From contig JBEICQ010000131.1 of assembly GCA_040383885.1 (NCBI GenBank), positions 1 through 6,440 of the forward strand: 6,440 bases of DNA. The letters run 5' to 3'. This DNA is from JBEICQ01 sp040383885 (lineage in GTDB: Bacteria > Bacteroidota > Bacteroidia > UBA4408). Positions 1 to 6,440 of this stretch are shown here, one piece after another; position 1 is the first letter of the stretch; every line of letters starts with the position of its first letter. Both the position numbers and the translations under genes were made by a program. Under the pieces are notes generated by a model, which searched no databases, had not been told where the DNA came from, and was given only the letters and a program-made list of their open reading frames with translations.

Positions 1-4
1 GTGT

Positions 5-28
5 TTTTTGCCCATTAGGTGGCAAAAA
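5..28. repeat. 8-bp perfect inverted repeat near the left edge
   Basis: TTTTTGCC (5-12) and GGCAAAAA (21-28) are exact inverted copies with an 8-base loop. The layout is symmetric on both strands, with Ts on the 5' side and As on the 3' side of each transcript, so neither orientation gives the U tail of a classical terminator. Part of it (CCCATT, 11-16) could instead pair with AATGGG at 51-56, giving a competing fold. It may be part of the transcript end of the protease gene or of a gene beyond the left edge. Confidence 0.35.
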
Positions 29-39
29 TACCATCATTT

Positions 40-90
40 CTCTTTGCATGAATGGGAATGAAAAAAGCCTTTAAAAAAATCTGCAAAGAG
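40..90 (-). repeat. 9-bp perfect inverted repeat just after the protease stop codon
   Basis: CTCTTTGCA (40-48) and TGCAAAGAG (82-90) are exact inverted copies separated by 33 bases. On the minus strand the first arm begins 6 bases after the TGA, and the loop holds two T runs. It could form a 3' end stem protecting or ending the protease mRNA. The long loop, modest GC content and lack of a U run after the second arm make it a poor intrinsic terminator. Confidence 0.4.
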
Positions 91-96
91 TGTTTT

Positions 97-3000
97 TCAG
101 CGGTTGATCACCAACTTTAAAAACCGGACTGTACTCCTATCCCGGCCATACAGTTCAATCATATACATACCAGAAGGCAGCCAGGAAACATCCATGCCAT
201 CCTGAGAAATCTTCAGGCCTTGTTGCATCAACTTTCCTGAGACATCGCGCAGGGTAACAAGGTATTCATCGGAATTTACAAGATTGTTCATAAAGACCCG
301 GTCAGAGGCAGGATTGGGCCAGAGAAAAAGGGTTTGTTCATCTGAAAAGTTCGAAACTCCTTGGGGAGGAACCGGAATCTCAAGCCAAAACCGATCGTTT
401 TCCGAATCCCGCAGAAGGTCCAGAGATATGGGAATTCCTGAAATGAGTGGCTGGTTGTACTGCCCTTTTTTATCTTTTAACCAAATTCCGGTTTCAGGCA
501 GGTTGAACAGGTTTAGGAGCAAGGCGTAGTTTCCATCTTCCTTTACCTGCAAAAAAAGCGGGAGCATCAAGTTCTCCTGAGTATCACTGAAAGGCGCAAT
601 CGAGCAGACTTCACCGTGTTTGTAAACACCAATACCGGGAGCATCAGATTGGGTATTGGGCATTCTTGTTGCCTGCGAAGCTGCACTTGAATCGCCGGCT
701 CCATCATGAAATAATACAAGGCATTCATCACTTCCTTTTGCGCCGGATAGTTTCATTTTGAGTGCGGGAAACATCATTGGATTTGCATCGCGTAAGAGCA
801 CTCTCTGCGCAGATGATTTCACCGTTTCGGTAATCGTAAGCACAGGGTTAACTGAATTGGCTTTTACCCAAAATCCCTGATGAGAAGCCAGCAAGTTTGA
901 TCCTCCATTGATGCCCATTCCGCTGCCTCCCTGGTAAACAGAATAGTTTCCGACATCTGCATTGTATGCATAAATAAATGGAGAGATACCTGTTTTTGTC
1001 CATGCGGGGGAATCCCAGTCAACCACCGAACAATAGGGATTGGCAACCAGGTTCCAGCCATCGGCATCAGGGATGGCAGATGGCAGAGAGGAGGTGTAGG
1101 TAACAGGCAAATTAAAATTTCCGGTGACTGCTGTTCCGCTTACATCCAGAAGAATATCTGAGGTGGTTTGCGCGCCATTGCCCAGATAGACCATATAACC
1201 CTTGCCGGGTGAGGGAATTTCGGATGCTGATGAAGGTGGTGTGTAACCATTGCCAAGCATTCCGGATACTGTTTCATTGTAACTGTAAACAGAGATAAAA
1301 GGAGGAAAAGTTTGTCCGCTTGCCCCGCCAAAGCCTGAAGTAGGAAAGTCATCCTGCCATTGGGAGATGGGAGCTCCGTTTAAAGGATTTCCAAGTGTTG
1401 CCCATCCTGTTTTTCCTCCCGGTGCGAGGCGTTGAGAAATCAGTGTTCCACTGATGGCTCCTGTTCCTGTTACAGGAGCAATGCGCGCTGTTTGTGTACT
1501 CCCTGAAATCAGTTTTAGAAAACCTCCTGTGTTTAGTGTACCATTGCTTAATGTAAGTACCTCTATTAAGTTGAGTGTATCGCCCAGGCTGACTGAGCCA
1601 CTTGCTGTGGTTCTGTTGAGGGTGAGAGAGAGGAGACTTTTTGTTTGTGCATTTGTAGGATCCATAAACAAGGTACCTGCATTGCCTGCACCATTCAGAA
1701 TAAGCGATGATGTTGCGCTGCCGGTGATGCGTCCGGTGCCTGATATTGCTCCATTGATGGTGAGGGAAAAGCCATTGAGGCTGAGGCCCGGATTGCTGCC
1801 ATTGATAAGCAGATTATTGCAGGATGCATTCGCAGTCAGTTGAGGAAGAAAAGGCGTACCGGAGGGAATCGTTACACTTGTAGTGGCAGTGGGGATACCG
1901 CCGCACCAGTTGGAGGCTGTTTGCCAATTGCTGCTGCTGCCGAGCCATGACCCCGTTGCATTGATTGCAATATTACTCCCGTTATCGGTGGTTTGAGGTG
2001 ATGCGGGCGCACCGGCATTTACCCTGACGCGATAGCCTGTTCCGGTGGTTGTAGCCGCAGAAATACTACCATTGATAGTGCCTGAAAAATAACCGTTAGG
2101 TGTTCCTGCAAGAGTTCCTAAGGAAACCGGTGCAGCAAAACTGCCGGATGCATTGGAGAGCTGAGCCGTAAAATTATTGCCTGTAGTGAACAATCCCAGG
2201 GCCTGGAACGGCACTGTAATATTGCTTCCGGCACATGGGCTTGTCAGTGTGGGGGCACCGGTTACAATACGATTAATACATTCTCCCAGACCGAAACCGG
2301 CACCTGAAGAAGCAGCAAAACCCGAATTAAATCTGCCTCTTATCAAAACACCACCCGCAGGATAGCTGCCTCTTACGGACAAGGTTGATATTTCGGTATT
2401 TGTGGTACCATTCGCAAATGGAGTACTTGCATTGATATTGGATATGCTTCCGTTGGATTTGTATATCAGTGCCGATGTACCGGCTGTTTTTCCTGTAACA
2501 GCGTTATAGCCGTTTGCTTCGTCAGTGGAAAGATAGAGCGTAAGGTTGTAGGTTCCGGAAAGATTGTTGTTTGTTGGCTGCACCTGAAATGTCTTGGAAG
2601 CAAGAAAGTTTCCGGCGCCCTGGGAGTAATACTCATTGGCAGAGTTTCCTGCACGGTTGATGCTTACAGAGGTGCAGCCATAATCATGTGCCGTGAGGTT
2701 TGTGATGCGTGCAAGAATTTTTCCGGCAGATGAGAGATAAACATTGTCGGCGAATGGACCGAGATACAAACTCGCACCGGCATTGATGTCTGTTTCAATG
2801 GCAGGCAGTGGATTACCGGTTAGCACCACATCGTCAATGGTCAATGGTGTGGTGCCATCAGAGTTGTCATTTCGCCAGCGCCAGACAAGATAAAGTACCG
2901 GCAAGTTATTGCATACTTCCGGCAAGGTGATACTGAATCCGGTAAGCGTGGGAAAACTGTAAAAGCCTGCGGCGCCATTGGTAAAAGTATTGGTCGATTC

Positions 3001-5652
3001 TCCGGGACCAAATAAAGATGTAAGTGCGCCAGTGGGCGTGGTAGCGTAATAAAGGGCTCCAAAATCATATACAGTGTTAGAGAATACCTCACCACTGCAT
3101 TTGAAGTTAAAGGTGAGTGTTAAGTTACCCAGACCCGTAGTATTTATTGCCGGTGAATACAACAGGGTATTCATAGTGGATGTAACTGTGTAGGTAAAAG
3201 GTAAGGTTGTTGTGTTGTTTGTGATGTAGGCAGATTTTGTTCCATTCATCCCTGCATTCACTCCGATGACCCATGTATTGGCCGTTCCGGTGGTTGTTCT
3301 GGCCGTCCATCCGGAAGATAAAGCCCCTGAAGAAAGGGATTCAAAATTTTGATTGATGAGTGTTACTGCTGCACCTGCTGTAGGAAAATTATCGTTGTCG
3401 TTTATACTTACCACATGTGGACTTGTTGGAGCGGTTACAAAACCATTGGGATCCGAGATCAGCAATTGAAATTGTTCTGTATTTTCTATGCTGTTGTCAT
3501 CAAATATGCGGACTAAAATATGCTGAGAGGTGCTGCTTCCGGCGGGGAATAAAAGGGAGGCAGTCAGCAATTGAAAATCGGCTGGAGTGTTTGCAGTAAG
3601 TGCCAGCGCTGATACATTGATGTTGATATTTGTTGCAGGTGAAGCCGCTAATGAAACCGGAATCTGAATATCCCGGTACTTGCGACAATCAATGTTTCCG
3701 TCTACAGGAGATTCGGTAAACGAAGAAGAGGACTGGTTAAAAAACACACTGTTGCGGTCATCAATGCTGATATTATCAAGGTAAATATTGTTGCCATTTC
3801 GGTTGCTTACCCGAAATCGCAAACGAATGGTGGAACCAATAAAAGATGCCAGTGAAATTTTTTCTGTCCTCCAGGCAGTTGCCTGCAAGGGTTTCCAATC
3901 GCCCGGTTGGTCAGCCGCTACTGTACGCAGGTCGTTATTTCCGGTTCCGTTGCCTGATTTGCTGTAGAGGAGGGTGCTGTAGGTATTTCCACAATCTGTA
4001 GAGACCTCAACGATAAGATCTTCGAATGCAGTTGACGAACGCCTTGCGTAAGCCAGATCAAAATAAAGTGAGACCTGCGGATTCGCACCACTCAGGTTGA
4101 TGAGGGGTGAAATCAGATCATCTGTTTCTCCTGCCTGAGCTACTGTGTATTGAAAATGATAATTGAAAGCAGTGCCGGTAGGTAATCCGGAAGCGCCTGT
4201 GATGCCTGTTTGTCGGCGCCATGTGTAGCAATCGTTGTTGTTGTTTAACAGATTCCAGTTGGCAGCAGGGAATGCCATGCTTTCGAAATTCTCTGTAAAG
4301 GGAATTGCTTGTCCGGATGTGATTGTAAATGTATTGGTAAGGGTATCTTCTGCATTATTCACATCATTCTGGTTGTTGGGAAGGGAAGTGTAAACGGTGT
4401 AGGTATGATTTCCGGGGCTTGAAGTAAACGCCGGTAAACTGACTAAAAATTCGGCTCCTGCCGCGACAGATCCACTAAAGGTTTGCAATTGAAATGCTGC
4501 ATTATCAAGTCTGAAATGAATATTGAGTGAGGTAAGTGTGGCACTTCCCATATTTTTAATCTTTACCTGAGGAGTGATGTTTGTACCCTGGCAATAATCC
4601 AATATGGGACTGGGTAATTGAACAACCTGTGCGTCGGCTGCAACAGGGGGAAGGCAGGCATCAGAACTCAGTAAACTTGCTCTTCGGGGACTTGAAGTGA
4701 GCACCGTTCTCATCCTGGTGGTTTGGTCGCGGGTGAAAATGTTCAGACAGGCATCATTTGAATAATCCATGTAATTCTCAAACATTTCATCAGCCGTACC
4801 ACATGCATTGGGTTTGGGGTGACTGGAGCATCCGCTGTTTGAGGTTTGGTGCGTTGGGGTATCTCCGCAAAAATCATCTCCACAGGTGGCATCGCCCCAG
4901 ATGTGACGAAGCCCGAGCCAATGCCCTACTTCGTGTGTCATGGTTTTGCCAAGATTGTAAGGTGGTGTGGTATTAATTCGTCCGAAAGAGGAAAATTGAA
5001 CTACTAATCCGTCCGTGTTTGCTGCTCCCTGGTTACAGGCAAAACCGGTGAGACCGGAACTATTGGGAAATTGGGCATATCCTAAAAGAGAACTTCCAAG
5101 ATTCATGCACCACAAGTTGCAATAGCGGTTGGGATCCCAACTTGTTGCCGGTTTAATTGTGCTGTTAATGTAGCTGGTATTGGTGTATGGAGGTGCAAAG
5201 AAACCGGCAGTATTTCTGTTAACCCGATTGATACCATTGGTGGGATTTCCGTTCGGGTCTCTTTGGGCTAAACAGAAACGAATGCGTGTATCTACACCAT
5301 CCGGATGATTGTTGAAACCTGCACCAAATCTGCCGAAATCTTCATTCAATACTGTGATTTGTGAGATGGCCTGGGCATCGGAAATATTTGATCCTGTACC
5401 GATTGCTTCTCCGTTGTTTATCACATGAATGACAACAGGAATAGTAAGGATGTCATTGCTGAGTGACTTACCGGTCTGCGCATGTATTCTTTCTGAGACA
5501 AAGTGCTCAAAATCTTCCAGTGTTCCCATTTCCTTGTGCCTGAGTCGCAACAAGGAATCTTCCTCCATGGTGATACAGCGTTTTTGAGCCTGTGAAGTCC
5601 CTGCAATGAAAAGAAGCATTGCAAAAACCCATTGTATTTTCTTCCTGCACAT
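97..5652 (-). CDS. Secreted multidomain M43 (pappalysin-like) zinc metalloprotease with T9SS sorting tail
   Basis: This is a predicted secreted endopeptidase of 1851 residues. Residues 1-22 form a signal peptide: basic MCRKK, a hydrophobic core, then SQA as the likely cleavage site. A short propeptide with Cys26 follows. The M43 catalytic domain spans about 70-332, with zinc site H240-E241-x-x-H244-x-x-G247-x-x-H250 and Met-turn M295. Next come a CARDB/Ig-like domain (about 337-446), MAM-like jelly rolls (about 449-632 and 764-946) flanking a Calx-beta-like domain (about 633-755), and beta-rich modules of a kind common in Bacteroidota exoproteins (about 950-1760). The T9SS tail is at 1775-1851. 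The ATG at 5652 is chosen because it supplies the basic signal-peptide end; the ATG at residue 12 would lose it. The leader has no Shine-Dalgarno sequence, as usual in this phylum. Most M43 proteases are far shorter; the extra length is accessory domains. The frame is intact. Family and export are secure; the substrate is unknown, and the accessory domain names are by eye. Confidence 0.95.
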   Translation of the reverse strand: MCRKKIQWVFAMLLFIAGTSQAQKRCITMEEDSLLRLRHKEMGTLEDFEHFVSERIHAQTGKSLSNDILTIPVVIHVINNGEAIGTGSNISDAQAISQITVLNEDFGRFGAGFNNHPDGVDTRIRFCLAQRDPNGNPTNGINRVNRNTAGFFAPPYTNTSYINSTIKPATSWDPNRYCNLWCMNLGSSLLGYAQFPNSSGLTGFACNQGAANTDGLVVQFSSFGRINTTPPYNLGKTMTHEVGHWLGLRHIWGDATCGDDFCGDTPTHQTSNSGCSSHPKPNACGTADEMFENYMDYSNDACLNIFTRDQTTRMRTVLTSSPRRASLLSSDACLPPVAADAQVVQLPSPILDYCQGTNITPQVKIKNMGSATLTSLNIHFRLDNAAFQLQTFSGSVAAGAEFLVSLPAFTSSPGNHTYTVYTSLPNNQNDVNNAEDTLTNTFTITSGQAIPFTENFESMAFPAANWNLLNNNNDCYTWRRQTGITGASGLPTGTAFNYHFQYTVAQAGETDDLISPLINLSGANPQVSLYFDLAYARRSSTAFEDLIVEVSTDCGNTYSTLLYSKSGNGTGNNDLRTVAADQPGDWKPLQATAWRTEKISLASFIGSTIRLRFRVSNRNGNNIYLDNISIDDRNSVFFNQSSSSFTESPVDGNIDCRKYRDIQIPVSLAASPATNININVSALALTANTPADFQLLTASLLFPAGSSTSQHILVRIFDDNSIENTEQFQLLISDPNGFVTAPTSPHVVSINDNDNFPTAGAAVTLINQNFESLSSGALSSGWTARTTTGTANTWVIGVNAGMNGTKSAYITNNTTTLPFTYTVTSTMNTLLYSPAINTTGLGNLTLTFNFKCSGEVFSNTVYDFGALYYATTPTGALTSLFGPGESTNTFTNGAAGFYSFPTLTGFSITLPEVCNNLPVLYLVWRWRNDNSDGTTPLTIDDVVLTGNPLPAIETDINAGASLYLGPFADNVYLSSAGKILARITNLTAHDYGCTSVSINRAGNSANEYYSQGAGNFLASKTFQVQPTNNNLSGTYNLTLYLSTDEANGYNAVTGKTAGTSALIYKSNGSISNINASTPFANGTTNTEISTLSVRGSYPAGGVLIRGRFNSGFAASSGAGFGLGECINRIVTGAPTLTSPCAGSNITVPFQALGLFTTGNNFTAQLSNASGSFAAPVSLGTLAGTPNGYFSGTINGSISAATTTGTGYRVRVNAGAPASPQTTDNGSNIAINATGSWLGSSSNWQTASNWCGGIPTATTSVTIPSGTPFLPQLTANASCNNLLINGSNPGLSLNGFSLTINGAISGTGRITGSATSSLILNGAGNAGTLFMDPTNAQTKSLLSLTLNRTTASGSVSLGDTLNLIEVLTLSNGTLNTGGFLKLISGSTQTARIAPVTGTGAISGTLISQRLAPGGKTGWATLGNPLNGAPISQWQDDFPTSGFGGASGQTFPPFISVYSYNETVSGMLGNGYTPPSSASEIPSPGKGYMVYLGNGAQTTSDILLDVSGTAVTGNFNLPVTYTSSLPSAIPDADGWNLVANPYCSVVDWDSPAWTKTGISPFIYAYNADVGNYSVYQGGSGMGINGGSNLLASHQGFWVKANSVNPVLTITETVKSSAQRVLLRDANPMMFPALKMKLSGAKGSDECLVLFHDGAGDSSAASQATRMPNTQSDAPGIGVYKHGEVCSIAPFSDTQENLMLPLFLQVKEDGNYALLLNLFNLPETGIWLKDKKGQYNQPLISGIPISLDLLRDSENDRFWLEIPVPPQGVSNFSDEQTLFLWPNPASDRVFMNNLVNSDEYLVTLRDVSGKLMQQGLKISQDGMDVSWLPSGMYMIELYGRDRSTVRFLKLVINR
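100..330 (-). other. T9SS type A C-terminal sorting domain
   Basis: The last 77 residues (1775-1851) match the Por secretion system tail pattern. It starts with the hallmark LWPNPASDR, continues with a central strand YLVTLRDVSGKLMQQ, then DVSWLPSGMYMIEL, and ends in the basic strand RFLKLVINR at the stop codon. In this family the tail directs a Sec-exported protein through the outer-membrane T9SS translocon and is normally cut off by the PorU sortase, leaving the cargo free or attached to surface lipopolysaccharide. The tail is complete, which fits the full-length reading frame. It also gives strong evidence for Bacteroidota origin. Confidence 0.93.
4657..5445 (-). other. M43 catalytic domain of the large secreted protease
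   Basis: Residues about 70-332 begin with the IPVVIHVI strand that typically opens M43 domains, followed by ISDAQAISQITVLNEDFGR. The extended zinc motif is MTHEVGHWLGLRHIWGD, in which His240, His244 and His250 bind zinc, Glu241 is the general base and Gly247 allows the turn typical of metzincins. A GDDFCGDTP segment follows, then NYMDYSND with the Met-turn methionine at 295. Nothing essential is missing, so the enzyme should be active. Cysteines 262, 275, 284 and 302 fall in the loop between zinc site and Met-turn, where ulilysin-type M43 enzymes carry two disulfides. Subfamily M43B (cytophagalysin/ulilysin side) is the likeliest placement; this is inferred from motif similarity, not from an alignment. 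Confidence 0.93.
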
Positions 5653-5711
5653 GTTCTGTTATTAATGACAATTAATATGACCAACAAGATATAAAAAGGT
5701 TCAGCATTTAT
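5653..5711 (-). promoter_or_regulatory. A/T-rich leader upstream of the protease gene, no Shine-Dalgarno
   Basis: On the minus strand the bases before the ATG read CATTAATAACAGAAC, with no GGAGG-like sequence, as is usual for Bacteroidota initiation regions. A degenerate -7-like element, TATATCTTG (5685-5693), lies roughly 19 bases beyond TTTTTCGG (5712-5719), which could act as a weak -33 region compared with the Bacteroidota consensus TTTG and TAnnTTTG. Both boxes deviate from consensus and the upstream one overlaps the inverted repeat. The promoter call is therefore tentative; the lack of a Shine-Dalgarno is directly visible. Confidence 0.25.
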
Positions 5712-5755
5712 CCGAAAAAGGCAAGGTGTTTTCGACGAAAAGTATGCCTTATCGG
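5712..5755 (-). terminator. Nested inverted repeat between purM and the protease gene; possible terminator
   Basis: The outer arms are CCGAAAAAGGCA (5712-5723) and TGCCTTATCGG (5745-5755), which pair except for a small internal mismatch and bulge. Inside lies a second perfect repeat, TTTTCG (5729-5734) and CGAAAA (5736-5741), around one base. Read on the minus strand the structure begins 22 bases after the purM stop. The distal arm contains five Ts, and another T run follows at 5695-5699, so it could end purM transcription. It is not a textbook intrinsic terminator, because the U run is within the stem rather than straight after it. The alternatives are a protein-binding site or an mRNA-stabilising stem. 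Confidence 0.4.
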
Positions 5756-5777
5756 GTAAGAAAAAACAAAAGGAAAA

Positions 5778-6440
5778 TCAGTTGTAGATGAGTTGTTCTC
5801 CTCCGGCATGGATGACCAACCTGTGTTCTTGCCCTGTGGTGAGGTGACCAATAACCCTGGCGACTATATGGTTTTCTTTTGCCATTGCAATCAGTTGCGG
5901 AGCAAGGTTTTCGTCAACCATCACTTCCAGTCTGTGACCCATGTTAAACACGCGATACATTTCGTGCGAGGGGGTTTGTGATTGCTTTTGGATGAGCGAA
6001 AAAAGAGGATTTATTGGAAACATATCCTCTTTGATCACCTGGATTCCGGGGGGAAGAAAATGTAGAATTTTGGTTTGTCCACCACCGGAACAATGAATCA
6101 TTCCTTTGATTCGCGATCCGAATTCTCTGGTCATCTGCACCGCGAGGGGCAGGTAGGTTCTTGTGGGTGAAAGCACCGCTTTACCTACTGATGTGCTACC
6201 TTTTCCTGCGAAAGGATGATCATATTCCAAAGAATCGTTTACGAGTGAAGAACCGGAATAAACTACCTCTTCCGACAGTTGTCCGTCGAATGTTTCGGGA
6301 TATTTTTTTTTGTAAATCCCGGAAAAAACATCATGTCTTGCAGAAGTAAGGCCATTGCTGCCAATTCCTGCATTGTAAGCAGATTCCCATTGGGCCATGC
6401 CATCACTTTCAAATGCTACAATGACCTGTCCGGGTGCCCA
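5778..6440 (-). CDS. purM: Phosphoribosylformylglycinamidine cyclo-ligase (AIR synthase), C-terminal part; 5' end outside window
   Basis: AIR synthase closes FGAM to aminoimidazole ribonucleotide with ATP, the fifth step of purine synthesis in the cytoplasm. The frame is open to the right edge: upstream of the methionine at 6398 it reads WAPGQVIVAFESDG, so that ATG is internal and the start lies outside. The visible 220 residues include GIGSNGLTSARHDVF (fragment residues about 25-39), LSPTRTY (matching LAPTRIY of E. coli PurM), GMIHCSGGGQTKILHF (matching the HITGGG segment) and HEMYRVFNMGHRLEV (matching HEMYRTFNCG). The segment between the SNG and PTR motifs is longer than in E. coli, which I associate with Bacteroidota PurM. 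The gene ends at a TGA at 5778-5780 and lies 125 bases upstream of the protease on the same strand. Identity is secure from the motifs; the N-terminal half cannot be assessed. Confidence 0.93.
   Translation of the reverse strand, partial: WAPGQVIVAFESDGMAQWESAYNAGIGSNGLTSARHDVFSGIYKKKYPETFDGQLSEEVVYSGSSLVNDSLEYDHPFAGKGSTSVGKAVLSPTRTYLPLAVQMTREFGSRIKGMIHCSGGGQTKILHFLPPGIQVIKEDMFPINPLFSLIQKQSQTPSHEMYRVFNMGHRLEVMVDENLAPQLIAMAKENHIVARVIGHLTTGQEHRLVIHAGGEQLIYN

Noticed and set aside
1454..1843. 129-residue plus-strand open frame inside the protease gene
   Set aside because: It lies antisense to the beta-module coding region of a complete, well-supported gene, has no recognisable domain, and its proline/arginine/valine-rich composition is what antisense reading of Ser/Thr/Gly-rich coding sequence gives.
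4234..4251. Short GTT triplet run as a possible microsatellite
   Set aside because: It encodes an asparagine run (residues about 470-473, NNNN) in a beta-domain linker, is only a few units long and keeps the frame, so there is no sign of phase variation.
5421..5687. 88-residue minus-strand open frame across the start of the protease gene
   Set aside because: It overlaps the signal peptide and propeptide coding region in another frame, and the protease frame there has strong signal-peptide evidence. Its sequence has no coherent domain.
5793..6349. Two small plus-strand open frames antisense to purM
   Set aside because: Both lie wholly within purM coding sequence, have no detectable domain and no support for an independent start.
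6396..6398. ATG as the start of a 206-residue PurM
   Set aside because: The frame stays open to the right edge and encodes conserved-looking PurM sequence upstream (PGQVIVAFESDG), so this methionine is internal and the gene is cut by the window.
1..6440. Mobile element, CRISPR array, defence island or biosynthetic cluster
   Set aside because: Both strands are accounted for by a housekeeping purM and one secreted protease. There are no transposase or integrase motifs, no spaced direct repeats, no attachment-site signature and no additional genes that could form a system.

Overview
The window looks like chromosomal DNA of a Bacteroidota bacterium. The evidence is a very large secreted protein ending in a type IX secretion system (T9SS) sorting tail, a PurM of the form I associate with this phylum (HCSGGGQTK and HEMYRVFNMGHR motifs), and a start codon with an A/T-rich leader and no Shine-Dalgarno sequence. 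I cannot place it below phylum from the sequence alone.

Both real genes are on the minus strand. From right to left: positions 5778-6440 hold the last 220 codons of purM (AIR synthase, purine biosynthesis), whose start lies beyond the right edge. Positions 5653-5777 are a 125-base intergenic gap with a nested inverted repeat that may end purM transcription. Positions 97-5652 hold one uninterrupted 1851-residue gene for a secreted M43 (pappalysin/cytophagalysin-like) zinc metalloprotease. Positions 1-96 are noncoding and contain two perfect inverted repeats just after the protease stop codon.

The protease reads, N to C: signal peptide, short propeptide with a possible cysteine switch, M43 catalytic domain with intact zinc ligands and Met-turn, CARDB/Ig-like domain, MAM-like jelly roll, Calx-beta-like domain, second MAM-like jelly roll, several Bacteroidota-type beta modules, and the T9SS tail. 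The expected route is Sec export, then outer-membrane passage by T9SS, with release or surface anchoring. Its physiological substrate cannot be read from the sequence.

The two genes share a strand but have no obvious functional link; the gap and the inverted repeat argue against tight co-transcription. I found no mobile element, CRISPR array, tRNA, rRNA, phage gene or defence system. The observations worth a second look are the protease architecture and the intergenic structured element, not a new multi-gene system.
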